This document shows, in pieces, positions 8,797 through 16,653 of a stretch of DNA of 64,000 nucleotides (positions are counted from its first letter, which is position 1; every line of letters starts with the position of its first letter). The position numbers and the translations under genes are program-made. The stretch covers positions 2,418,001-2,482,000 of the forward strand of contig NZ_VFME01000001.1 in assembly GCF_006714895.1 (NCBI RefSeq). The letters run 5' to 3'. The stretch is from Gramella sp. Hel_I_59 (GTDB taxonomy: Bacteria; Bacteroidota; Bacteroidia; Flavobacteriales; Flavobacteriaceae). The notes below the pieces were generated by a model that was not told the origin of the DNA, searched no databases, and worked only from the letters and a program-made list of their open reading frames with translations.

Positions 8797-9984
8797 ATGA
8801 AAATTTTAGCCGTAGACGATCAGCAGTTAGTTCTAATGCCGCTTGAGAAAAGATTGAAAGATGAAGGATATGAAGTAAGAACGACCACTCAAGCTGAAAA
8901 GGCTATTGAAATCTTTGAGAGTTTTCAACCAGACCTTTTAATTATCGATATCAATATGCCTAATTCAAATGGATTGGACATCGTAAGAATTCTTAGAAAT
9001 GAAATGAAGGTTGAAACGCCAATTATGGTTCTTTCCGGGAATACAGATGAGAATTTGATCGTGCAGGGATTTGAGCTTGGGATTCAGGATTTCATGAAAA
9101 AACCTTTAAGTCTTGTCGAAGTTTGCGCTCGTGTTAAAAGACTTATTGGTCACACTGAATCTGCAAATCCAAAAACGGTAGGAAATAGTATCATTCAGAA
9201 TCGATGTGTTGGGGTGGTGATCCCATGTTATAACGAAGAAAACAGGCTGAAATCTGCGGAATTTATCTCGTTCCTGGAAAAAACTTCAGGTTATCATTTG
9301 TGTTTTGTGAACGACGGAAGTACAGACAAGACCATGCTGGTACTACAGGAACTACAAAAAGGGAGAGAAGATTATATTAGTATCTATAATTGCCCGAAGA
9401 ATGGAGGAAAAGCTGAAGCTGTTAGAGCTGGTTTACTTCATCTTTCTAAATTTGAAGATCTGGATTATGTAGGTTTTCTGGATGCCGATCTTTCTACGGA
9501 TTTTAAGGATTTCGACGATTTGGTAAAAACCATTGAAACTACAGATTTCCAGATTGTAAACGGTTCAAGAATTAGTAGAATGGGTGCTAATATCGCTAAA
9601 GAAAGCGCAAGACAGATCATTAGTATGACCATTAATTTCATCATTGTATCTATCCTGGGAATGCCTTTTAAAGATACACAGTGTGGAGCTAAGATCATGC
9701 GAAAGGAATTGATCCCGATCGCCTTCGAAAAGCCTTTTCTTACCAAATGGTTATTTGATGTAGAGATCTTTATGAGAATGAAGAAACACTTCGGAAAAAA
9801 TAAAGCCCAGGAAATCATTTGCGAGCAACCCTTGAAAAGATGGGTACATGAAGATGGATCCAAATTATCTATGAAAGACTCATTAAAAATAGGGTTTCAA
9901 TTAATGAGTATTTACTGGAGCTATAACTTTGGAAGTAGCCACAAAGCGAGTAAAAAAAATGATGTAAATCACCAGGTCGCTTAG
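8797..9984 (+). CDS. Response-regulator receiver fused to GT2 glycosyltransferase
   Basis: 395 residues from the ATG at 8797. Residues 1-118 form a complete receiver domain: acidic pair D7/D8, phospho-acceptor D51 in DINMPNSNG, S80 and K102 in KKP. Residues about 135-370 form a GT-A glycosyltransferase of the dolichyl/polyprenyl-phosphate-sugar synthase type: VVIPCYNEENR, FVNDGSTDKT, DAD at 229-231 and a DTQCGAKIMRKE segment. No transmembrane tail is apparent, only one hydrophobic helix near 265-285. The likely role is making a lipid-linked sugar donor under phosphorylation control, feeding the neighbouring GT-C-like protein (inference). The leader AAAACCACCAACC links it to the flippase and GT4 genes. 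No cognate kinase is adjacent; the nearest is at 11568-13580. Confidence 0.9.
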   Translation: MKILAVDDQQLVLMPLEKRLKDEGYEVRTTTQAEKAIEIFESFQPDLLIIDINMPNSNGLDIVRILRNEMKVETPIMVLSGNTDENLIVQGFELGIQDFMKKPLSLVEVCARVKRLIGHTESANPKTVGNSIIQNRCVGVVIPCYNEENRLKSAEFISFLEKTSGYHLCFVNDGSTDKTMLVLQELQKGREDYISIYNCPKNGGKAEAVRAGLLHLSKFEDLDYVGFLDADLSTDFKDFDDLVKTIETTDFQIVNGSRISRMGANIAKESARQIISMTINFIIVSILGMPFKDTQCGAKIMRKELIPIAFEKPFLTKWLFDVEIFMRMKKHFGKNKAQEIICEQPLKRWVHEDGSKLSMKDSLKIGFQLMSIYWSYNFGSSHKASKKNDVNHQVA

Positions 9985-10005
9985 ATCGCTTTTTGAATAA
10001 AATAT

Positions 10006-10045
10006 AAATAGCCGCCCAGATGTGTAGCATTTTGGACGGCTATTT
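10006..10045 (+). terminator. Stem-loop downstream of the receiver-GT2 gene
   Basis: A 9-bp stem AAATAGCCG / CGGCTATTT with a 22-nt loop. Only a short T run follows (TTTCCCT), so it is a weaker terminator than others here. It sits between the receiver-GT2 stop and the PorP remnant. Confidence 0.5.
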
Positions 10046-10065
10046 CCCTACTGTAAACTTTGATA

Positions 10066-10287
10066 TTAATAGGAGTTTAATGCACGGCTGGATTGATACC
10101 CAGATTTGTTGAACTTAAATTTTAATACGATTTCATGTGAACCGTTGTGATATTCTCCAAAATCATTGGTTGCATAATCATAAGAATAGCCAGCAAAAAG
10201 GTTATCAAATATTTGAAAACCTAGCATTCCGGTCATGGCTTTATCATACCCGTTTACGAAACCAATGCTTAGGTTTTTGACTAAAAA
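10066..10287 (-). pseudogene. C-terminal remnant of a PorP/SprF family membrane protein
   Basis: Read on the minus strand, about 73 codons encode a beta-barrel C-terminus: SIGFVNGYDKAMTGMLGF, then IFDNLFAGYSYDYATNDFG, then HNGSHEIVLKFKF, ending at a TAA at 10066-10068. This is the typical end of type IX secretion PorP/SprF proteins of Bacteroidota, normally about 300 residues. There is no start codon. An in-frame TAA lies immediately upstream (10288-10290), and no SprF-like sequence follows beyond it. I read it as the surviving 3' end of a gene lost by deletion. The family call rests on recalled sequence patterns. Confidence 0.7.
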
Positions 10288-10290
10288 TTA

Positions 10291-10441
10291 ATCTGTTGTG
10301 TCAAAACTCTTCTTTTCACTAAATTGATAATACAGCCAAGCCAAAAGAGCCTGGTGATTCTCTCTAGCAATTAAACATCTTATCAATTTAGTCTTTACTA
10401 AATTGCAAGAGATTAACTAATACCCTGTAATTAAAATAATA
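10291..10441. other. Short intergenic stretch with a 13-bp inverted repeat
   Basis: ACTAAATTGATAA at 10318-10330 is repeated inverted (TTATCAATTTAGT) at 10380-10392; a shorter ACTAAATTG copy starts near 10397. On minus, 42 codons (10416 to 10291) are open without a start codon and include ENHQALLAWLYYQF, which looks protein-like but which I cannot assign. It ends at the TAA that directly precedes the PorP remnant. This may be a deletion scar. No other feature is seen before the MscS start. Confidence 0.4.
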
Positions 10442-11542
10442 ATGATCAATTTCTGGAATACGTATCGCGAAAATATTATTTACGGCCTTATAGTTGTGGG
10501 ATCGGTTCTACTATTGCTCGTTGCAACAAAATATCTTATTCGTTGGTTGATTGGAAAAGCGAAAAAGAAATACCCCAATGATGAGCACCATAGGATAAGC
10601 CTAGTAGGTCGAATCTTAAAGATTCTATGGGTTGTATTGGGCTTGATCGCTTTCAGTATTGTCTTTATTTCCAAAGATAAATATGACATTGCTACCAAAA
10701 ATTTCGAAATCATTCTCTACGTAGGTTTCGTACTTATTTTCACAATCATTGGAGCCAGTATCGTTGAAGCTTTATTTGCAAGAACGATCAAGAAAACAAC
10801 TGCTTCTGGCGGCGATCCAACCAGCTATAAGTTTTTACGATATTTAAGTGTATTCGGCGTTTATTTTATAGGTGCTATTCTGGCAACCCTTGCTTTTCCT
10901 GCCCTAAGAGGTATTGCTCAAACTGCCCTTGGTGGTGCCGGTATACTGGCCCTGGTGATAGGTGTGGCCTCTCAGGAAGCACTTGCAAACCTGATTGGCG
11001 GGGTCTTTATAATTGCATTTAAACCCTTTAGAGTTGGTGATGTAATCAAAATCACAGATGATCTCGTGGGTACCGTAACCGATATAACGCTTCGGCATAC
11101 GATCATAAGAAATTATCAGAATAAGATGATCGTGATTCCTAATGCTATTATTAATAAAGAAAAAGTGACCAACTACGATCTGGATGAAAAGAAGATCTGC
11201 CAGTGGATTGAAATTGGAATTTCCTACGACAGTGATATTGATCTTGCAAAGAAAATTATGAAAGAAGAATGTGAAGCTCATCCCAATCTCTTTGACAACA
11301 GATCCAATCAAGACCTTAGAAACGGAGTTCCTCTAGTGATAGTAAGAGTGACCAACCTTGGAGATTCCTCTATAACTATCAGAGCCTGGGCCTGGGCGTG
11401 GGATTACGCTTCAGCCTTTGTGATGAAATGTGAACTATATGAGAGTATCAAAAAAAGATTTGACGCGGAAGCTGTGGAAATTCCATTTCCTCATAGAACA
11501 CTGGTATTTAAAAAGGATAAGGATGAATTGAAGGTTGATTAA
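10442..11542 (+). CDS. MscS-family mechanosensitive ion channel
   Basis: 366 residues. Four hydrophobic segments lie at about 13-33, 60-78, 90-112 and 130-150. The pore-lining, Gly/Ala-rich MscS helix follows at 157-190 (GGAGILALVIGVASQEALAN), then the beta domain (PFRVGDVIKI and VIPNAIINKEKVTNY) and the C-terminal alpha/beta cage. Channels of this family open when the membrane is stretched and release osmolytes during hypo-osmotic shock. The ATG at 10442 follows an A-rich leader. It stands alone, with the convergent histidine kinase gene ending 25 bp downstream. Confidence 0.92.
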   Translation: MINFWNTYRENIIYGLIVVGSVLLLLVATKYLIRWLIGKAKKKYPNDEHHRISLVGRILKILWVVLGLIAFSIVFISKDKYDIATKNFEIILYVGFVLIFTIIGASIVEALFARTIKKTTASGGDPTSYKFLRYLSVFGVYFIGAILATLAFPALRGIAQTALGGAGILALVIGVASQEALANLIGGVFIIAFKPFRVGDVIKITDDLVGTVTDITLRHTIIRNYQNKMIVIPNAIINKEKVTNYDLDEKKICQWIEIGISYDSDIDLAKKIMKEECEAHPNLFDNRSNQDLRNGVPLVIVRVTNLGDSSITIRAWAWAWDYASAFVMKCELYESIKKRFDAEAVEIPFPHRTLVFKKDKDELKVD

Positions 11543-11567
11543 TTTTAATCTGATGTTGTAGTGAATA

Positions 11568-13580
11568 TTAATTCACTACACTCTGCGATTCGGTCATCAA
11601 AGCCGCTTCATCCGAATTCTTTAAGGAGATTATAACCTGATGAAACTCAGCAGTGGCGTGATCTATAACGGCTTCAATTTCTTCAGAATTTGCGTTTTTC
11701 TCTTCAAAAAAACTTTGGCAGTCTCTTAGTAGCTGTACCAGTTTATCAGACTGAATGTAGTATACCGACATAGTACTTTTATGAATAAGCTCTGAGATTT
11801 GCGTGGCATCCCGTAGATCTGCAGCCTTCTGAAAATCTTCTAAGTAGTCCTGAAATGCTATTAGCGTATTGGCTATAAACTTCTGTAGAAATTCTGGTTT
11901 ATTATTTGCCATTTTTACGAAACGGCTTAGGTCAATAGATTTCTGGGAGGCTTCTTTATGTTCTTCCGAAGTAATAATTCCTAGCTTATCCTTAAAGGGT
12001 TCGCTTACTTTTTCATTTTCTGAAGTGGTAACTATATAATTCGAGATTAGCTTATGTAGATCCGCTGGACCAAAAGGTTTGGAGATAAAATCATCTATAC
12101 CAGCACGATCAAGCTCAGACTGTATTGCCTCTCTACTTGTAGCTGACAACGCCAGAATAACCGGTTGTTTTTCAAGACTGAGATTTCTAATAGTGGAAGT
12201 CGCTTCGAAACCATTGATCACAGGCATATGAAGATCCATTAGAATAACATCATAGTTCTTTTTCTTGGCCGCTTCGATAGCTTTTTTTCCATTTTTGGCA
12301 ACGTCAAAGTTGATCTTCCATTCTTTCAGATACTCTGAAATCACAAAAATATTCACAGGATTATCTTCAACAATCAATAATTTAGCTTGATCTAATTTTT
12401 TTCTCTGAAAGCTGTCATCGCCATCGATCTCCATAAACGAGTTCGTGTACTTCTCATACGTGATATCGAAACTAAATTCAGATCCTTCTCCTAATACACT
12501 TGCTACTTTAATCTCACTTCCATGAAGTTTTAAAAGTTGCTGCGAAATTGTTAGACCTAGACCTGTGCCACCATACTCAAGATTTACCTCATAACTGGCC
12601 TGTGAGAACTCTTCAAAAACACTTTGCAATTTGTCCGCTGGAATCCCAGTACCTGTATCTAATACGCTAAAGTTAAGATCTAGCTTTTCTGAAGATGACG
12701 CATTAAGTTTTACAACCAATTTGACATGACCGTCGCAGGTAAATTTAATCGCGTTACCTAAAAGATTTGTAAGTACCTGACTGAGCTTAATTGGATCACC
12801 AACGATATAATTTGGGATCTCCTCATCTATTTCAGAAATTAGTTCTACCCCTTTTTCATTGCATTTCAGCTTAAATGTATGGATCAAACTATTGGTAAGA
12901 GTGCGAATGGCAAAAGGCTTCTTTTCTAATTGTACTGCCTTGGCTTCCAGTTTACTTAAGTCCAGAATGTTGTTTACAAGACCCAGAAGATTTCCCGACG
13001 ATAACCTGAGTATATCTGCGTATTCTTTTTGTTTCGGGTTTAAAGATGTTTTCGTTAAAAGATCACCTATCCCAACTATAGCGTTCAAGGGCGTTCTTAT
13101 CTCATGACTGATGGTTGCAAGAAATTCTGCTTTTACCTGGGCCTGTTTCTCAGCCTTCAGCTTAGCATTCATTAGTTCCTGCTCGTACTTTTTTCTATCA
13201 GAAATATCATAAACCGAAGCTCTGTAGCGATTCTCACGAATGGTAGGACCTTTTAATTCCTTTACGTTGATCAATGCTGGAAAGGTAGATCCATCATTTT
13301 TTCGAATTTCGAAATTGATTTCATTAGCAAACCCCTGAATTCTTATCAATGGAAAAAAATGAGTTTCGAAATACATTCTTCCACCCATTTTAAAGAGCTC
13401 ATATATCTTCTTCGTTCCCAGGATCTCATTTTTGTCAAAATCCAGCCATCCAAGTAAGGTCTTATTTATGTTGTATATCGTACCATCATTTCTGAATGAA
13501 ACATAACCACAAGGTGCATCATGGTACAAATCTTCAGCAGATTCAAATATTTCAGGTTTATTTTCACTGCCATCTTCCAT
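11568..13580 (-). CDS. PAS hybrid histidine kinase with receiver and HPt
   Basis: 670 residues. A PAS domain occupies about 15-128, followed by a short coiled coil and a HisKA domain with phospho-His159 in FLATISHEIRTPLN. HATPase_c at about 260-375 carries the N-box GNAIKF and the boxes DTGTGIP and GGTGLGL. A receiver at about 399-515 has D449 in DVILMDLHMP and K501. A C-terminal HPt-like helical domain has His600. There are no transmembrane segments, so it is a cytosolic sensor. Its ATG directly follows the TAG of the RsbQ-like hydrolase, implying coupled synthesis. The PAS domain is the likely site where the hydrolase or its product signals, as in Bacillus RsbQ-RsbP (inference). No dedicated output regulator is adjacent. 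Confidence 0.92.
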   Translation of the reverse strand: MEDGSENKPEIFESAEDLYHDAPCGYVSFRNDGTIYNINKTLLGWLDFDKNEILGTKKIYELFKMGGRMYFETHFFPLIRIQGFANEINFEIRKNDGSTFPALINVKELKGPTIRENRYRASVYDISDRKKYEQELMNAKLKAEKQAQVKAEFLATISHEIRTPLNAIVGIGDLLTKTSLNPKQKEYADILRLSSGNLLGLVNNILDLSKLEAKAVQLEKKPFAIRTLTNSLIHTFKLKCNEKGVELISEIDEEIPNYIVGDPIKLSQVLTNLLGNAIKFTCDGHVKLVVKLNASSSEKLDLNFSVLDTGTGIPADKLQSVFEEFSQASYEVNLEYGGTGLGLTISQQLLKLHGSEIKVASVLGEGSEFSFDITYEKYTNSFMEIDGDDSFQRKKLDQAKLLIVEDNPVNIFVISEYLKEWKINFDVAKNGKKAIEAAKKKNYDVILMDLHMPVINGFEATSTIRNLSLEKQPVILALSATSREAIQSELDRAGIDDFISKPFGPADLHKLISNYIVTTSENEKVSEPFKDKLGIITSEEHKEASQKSIDLSRFVKMANNKPEFLQKFIANTLIAFQDYLEDFQKAADLRDATQISELIHKSTMSVYYIQSDKLVQLLRDCQSFFEEKNANSEEIEAVIDHATAEFHQVIISLKNSDEAALMTESQSVVN

Positions 13581-14399
13581 CTAGTCCTTTTTTTCCAGGT
13601 AATTCTTTATAGCACTTATCGTTTCTTCCGGAGCACTTAAGTTTGGACAGTGCCCGGTAGCATCGATCAATTCTAAAGTACTACTCGTAATTTTACTGTT
13701 TACATATTTGGCAACTGCAAGCGGTGCAATAGCATCCTCTTCACACTGAATGATCAAAGTAGGGATTTTAAGATCATCTAGATCCTCCCGATTATCTGAA
13801 AGAAATGTGACTTTTGCGAAATGCTTTGCTATTTCCGGGTTTGTTCTGCAAAAACTATTAGTTAACTCATCCCCTAACTCCGGTTTCTCAGGATTTCCCA
13901 TAATGACTGGCGCCATTGTAGATGCCCAGCCCAGATAATTACTTTCCAGTGTTTCTAACAATTCATCGATATCCTGCTGACTAAATCCGCCCTTATACTC
14001 TTCTTTATCGATATAACAAGGCGATGGTCCAATCATGATTATATTAGAAAATAATGAAGGCTCTTTATTCGCCGCCAGTAAAGAGATCATTGAACTAACG
14101 GAATGCCCAACCAGGATAACGTTTTCCAGTTCCAGGGCATGACATATTTCCAGAATATCGTCTGCATAACCTTCAAGGCTATTGTATTTCTGTACGTTGT
14201 AAAAAGATTCATCAGAATTTCCAGAACCTACATGATCAAATAGAATGACTTTATAATCTTCAAGAAATGCAGGATAAACGAATCTCCACATGAATTGATC
14301 ACAACCATATCCATGCGCAAAGACTATAGACTGACTACCACTCCCCTTTACAGTAACATTATTACGTTTTAAAACGTCACTTTGATCGATCATAGCCAT
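13581..14399 (-). CDS. RsbQ/KAI2-like alpha/beta hydrolase
   Basis: 272 residues, close to the 269 of Bacillus subtilis RsbQ. Catalytic Ser100 lies in VGHSVSSM, Asp222 in CEEDAIAP and His250 in TGHCPNLSAP, spaced as in RsbQ. The HGYGCDQFMWR oxyanion region is also typical of the RsbQ/D14/KAI2 group. RsbQ activates the PAS-containing phosphatase RsbP in energy stress, and the plant homologues are hormone receptors. Here the partner is a PAS histidine kinase whose ATG abuts this gene's TAG. A sensory rather than catabolic role is therefore likely. The start could be the ATG at 14399 or two codons later. Confidence 0.85.
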   Translation of the reverse strand: MAMIDQSDVLKRNNVTVKGSGSQSIVFAHGYGCDQFMWRFVYPAFLEDYKVILFDHVGSGNSDESFYNVQKYNSLEGYADDILEICHALELENVILVGHSVSSMISLLAANKEPSLFSNIIMIGPSPCYIDKEEYKGGFSQQDIDELLETLESNYLGWASTMAPVIMGNPEKPELGDELTNSFCRTNPEIAKHFAKVTFLSDNREDLDDLKIPTLIIQCEEDAIAPLAVAKYVNSKITSSTLELIDATGHCPNLSAPEETISAIKNYLEKKD

Positions 14400-14620
14400 A
14401 GGAATTAGCTTGCTAAATTATGATATATTTTAAGAATTGTGGAATTAGATCTGACATTCGAAACTTAAAATGATAGGATTATTTTAAATTCTAGATTATA
14501 GAACAATAGCCTACTCGATGGGTGGAAGCTATATCAATTTCCATTACAATCTTCGCGCTGAAACAGACCTGTCTATATTCAACAATCTAAAAAGTGAAAA
14601 ATCGTATACCTTTGGACATA
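14400..14620. other. Intergenic region with a short unexplained reading frame
   Basis: Between the hydrolase start and the tRNA terminator, a plus-strand frame at 14518-14631 encodes 37 residues (begins MGGSYINFHYNLRAETD) and runs into the terminator stem. It has protein-like composition but no recognisable family and may be a decayed fragment. A TACCTTTG at 14608-14615 matches a -7 promoter element but has no obvious gene behind it. Confidence 0.3.
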
Positions 14621-14661
14621 AAAAAAGGTAATTACATGATCTCCATGAAATTACCTTTTTA
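14621..14661 (-). terminator. Terminator downstream of tRNA-Pro
   Basis: The arms AAAAAGGTAATT and AATTACCTTTTT pair around a 13-nt loop and have A and T runs outside, so it can work on either strand. It lies 15 bp beyond the tRNA 3' end in the tRNA's direction. Confidence 0.85.
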
Positions 14662-14676
14662 ATCTTTACTATTAAG

Positions 14677-14751
14677 TCGGGGTGGCAGGATTCGAACCTG
14701 CGGCCTCCTGCTCCCAAAGCAGGCGCGATAACCGGGCTACGCTACACCCCG
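14677..14751 (-). tRNA. tRNA-Pro (UGG anticodon)
   Basis: 75 nt on the minus strand. The acceptor arm CGGGGTG / CACCCCG is a perfect 7-bp stem with discriminator A. The anticodon loop reads CTTTGGGA with anticodon TGG. The T arm contains GGTTCGAATCC. CCA is not encoded. It stands alone, with a terminator just downstream. No att-site duplication or integrase was seen beside it. Confidence 0.96.
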
Positions 14752-14870
14752 AAAAATGCTTTGTTTAGCATTAATTGGGCGGCAAATATAAGAATAAATC
14801 ATATCCTACCATGGAAAGTTTCATTTTTTTATATCTTAGTTCAAACATTGCTTTAAAAAAGAGAAGAAAT

Positions 14871-16061
14871 ATGAAAAAGTATATTGCATCCATTGGTATT
14901 TTACTTTCAGTTTATGCCTGTGCTGATTCGAATTCTGGAAACGATCTTTCAGAAAATACTGAAGATCCTGTTGCGGTACCCGGAGATACTTCCGAAGAAA
15001 ACCAACAAGTTCCAGATCCTATTGAAGCTGGAGTTTCAAATGCATATGGATTTGAAATGGTAGTTGAAGGGCTGGATATTCCATGGGGTTTTACATTTAT
15101 GCCAGATAAGAGCATGCTGATCACTGAAAAAAATGGTGATATCATTCATTTTAAAAATGGTGAAAAGATTAAGATTTCCGGAGGTCCAGAAGTTTATGAT
15201 CGCGGTCAGGGAGGTTTGCTTGATGTGGTGCTTCACCCAGAATATGAATCCAATGGCTGGATCTATTTATCCTATGCTTCCCCGGAAGGAAGTGCAGATG
15301 GAGGGAATACTGCCATTATGCGGGCGAAACTTAATGGTAACAAACTAACTTCTAAAGAGGTGCTTTATAAGGCCACTCCGAATACTACCAAAGGTCAGCA
15401 TTTCGGTTCCAGGATAGCTTTTGATAAAAACGGTTACCTGTTCTTTAGTGCTGGTGAAAGAGGTGAGCGAGATGTAAACCCACAGGATATCTCTCGTGAT
15501 AACGGGAAAGTTTATAGATTAAATGACGATGGTTCAATTCCATCAGACAATCCTTTCGTTGGTGAAGAGAATGCAGTTGAAGCGATCTATTCTTACGGAC
15601 ATAGGAATCCGCAGGGAATGATCCTTAATCCTGAAACCGGAGAGATCTGGGTACATGAGCATGGACCAAAAGGTGGAGACGAGATCAACGTGGTAGAGAA
15701 AGGCGCTAATTATGGTTGGCCTGTAGTGACTTATGGTGAAAATTATAGCGGGACACCAATTACTGACGAACGCAGCAAACCGGGAATGAAAGATCCTATT
15801 TTCTACTGGTTACCTTCTATTGCTCCTAGCGGATTCGCTTATGTAACTTCAGAAAAATTTCCAGAATTGAAAGGCAACCTTTTAGTAGGATCTCTAAAAT
15901 TTCAATATCTTGAACTACTTGAACTTGATGGTAAAAAGATCACTAAAAGAACCAAACTTATTGATGGTGCGGGACGTATGCGCGACGTAAGACAGGGACC
16001 AGATGGAGATATTTATGTTGCCATTGAAGGAAAAGGAATTGCAAAATTAACCAACAAATAA
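14871..16061 (+). CDS. PQQ-dependent sugar dehydrogenase, lipoprotein
   Basis: 396 residues from the ATG at 14871. A lipoprotein signal has its Cys at position 17 (SVYAC). A six-bladed propeller of the glucose/sorbosone dehydrogenase family follows: GLDIPWGFTFMPD at the start, the GGLLDVVLHP and YSYGHRNPQGM motifs, then HEHGPKGGDEIN. The family oxidises aldoses in the periplasm with PQQ as cofactor. In-frame ATGs at 14775 and 14811 would add a non-signal N-terminus, so 14871 is preferred. The downstream cytochrome c, 4 bp away, is a plausible electron acceptor. Some family members are not true PQQ enzymes, and the window has no PQQ biosynthesis genes. Confidence 0.88.
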   Translation: MKKYIASIGILLSVYACADSNSGNDLSENTEDPVAVPGDTSEENQQVPDPIEAGVSNAYGFEMVVEGLDIPWGFTFMPDKSMLITEKNGDIIHFKNGEKIKISGGPEVYDRGQGGLLDVVLHPEYESNGWIYLSYASPEGSADGGNTAIMRAKLNGNKLTSKEVLYKATPNTTKGQHFGSRIAFDKNGYLFFSAGERGERDVNPQDISRDNGKVYRLNDDGSIPSDNPFVGEENAVEAIYSYGHRNPQGMILNPETGEIWVHEHGPKGGDEINVVEKGANYGWPVVTYGENYSGTPITDERSKPGMKDPIFYWLPSIAPSGFAYVTSEKFPELKGNLLVGSLKFQYLELLELDGKKITKRTKLIDGAGRMRDVRQGPDGDIYVAIEGKGIAKLTNK

Positions 16062-16065
16062 TCAC

Positions 16066-16533
16066 ATGAAGAAACTACTTTTCGTATTTGGATTGGCCGC
16101 GATGGTGGCTTGTAAATCTGATAAAAAAGAAAATGAAACCGAAGATGAATCTTACGTAATTCCTTCTTCGGAAAAGTCCAGCGAACAAACGCCGCTAACT
16201 GCAAGTATCAAAAGAGGAAAAGGTATTTATTCAGATCTTTGTGTGACTTGTCACTTACCAAACGGGAAAGGAATCGCCGGAACTTACCCTCCACTCGATG
16301 GCTCCAACTGGCTTACAGAAAAGCGTGAAGAAAGCATTCGCGGTGTTAAATATGGAATGAAAGGTCCTATTGAAGTGAATGGCGAGAAATATGACAATGT
16401 GATGACTCCAATGGGCTTAAGCGACCAGGAAGTTGCAGATGCAATGAACTACGTCATGAACTCCTGGAGCAACAATATAGACGATATGGTGACGGTTGAA
16501 GAAGTAGCTGCTGTCAAGGAAAGCGCTGAATAA
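16066..16533 (+). CDS. Lipoprotein c-type cytochrome
   Basis: 155 residues. A lipobox has Cys16 (AAMVAC), followed by an acidic Ser/Glu-rich linker. A single class I cytochrome c domain carries the heme motif CVTCH (Cys59, Cys62, His63) and a candidate axial Met in VMTPMGLSDQ. Such small monoheme proteins take electrons from periplasmic dehydrogenases. It lies 4 bp behind the PQQ-type sugar dehydrogenase gene, so the two probably form one respiratory module feeding the oxidase (inference). A strong terminator follows. Confidence 0.9.
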   Translation: MKKLLFVFGLAAMVACKSDKKENETEDESYVIPSSEKSSEQTPLTASIKRGKGIYSDLCVTCHLPNGKGIAGTYPPLDGSNWLTEKREESIRGVKYGMKGPIEVNGEKYDNVMTPMGLSDQEVADAMNYVMNSWSNNIDDMVTVEEVAAVKESAE

Positions 16534-16551
16534 GAAACCATCACTAATTTC

Positions 16552-16580
16552 AAAACCGACTTTTACAAGTCGGTTTTTTT
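16552..16580 (+). terminator. Rho-independent terminator after the cytochrome gene
   Basis: An 11-bp stem AAAACCGACTT / AAGTCGGTTTT with a TTAC loop and a T8 run. It separates the dehydrogenase-cytochrome unit from udk. Confidence 0.92.
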
Positions 16581-16629
16581 TATTTCGAAAGCCAGGCTGC
16601 ACTTTCCGAAGATTTTTAAAAAGTAATAT

Positions 16630-16637
16630 TACCTTTG
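16630..16637 (+). promoter_or_regulatory. TAnnTTTG promoter element of udk
   Basis: TACCTTTG is an exact match to the Bacteroidota -7 consensus, 16 bp before the udk ATG and just after a terminator. No clean -33 TTTG is visible. Confidence 0.65.
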
Positions 16638-16653
16638 CAAAAATTCTAGAAAC

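Noticed and set aside
14608..14615. TACCTTTG as a promoter for a hidden plus-strand RNA
   Set aside because: It is followed immediately by the tRNA terminator hairpin and no gene; probably a chance match.
14677..14751. tRNA-Pro as an integration site for a mobile element
   Set aside because: No integrase, no duplicated tRNA end and no prophage-like genes were found on either side.
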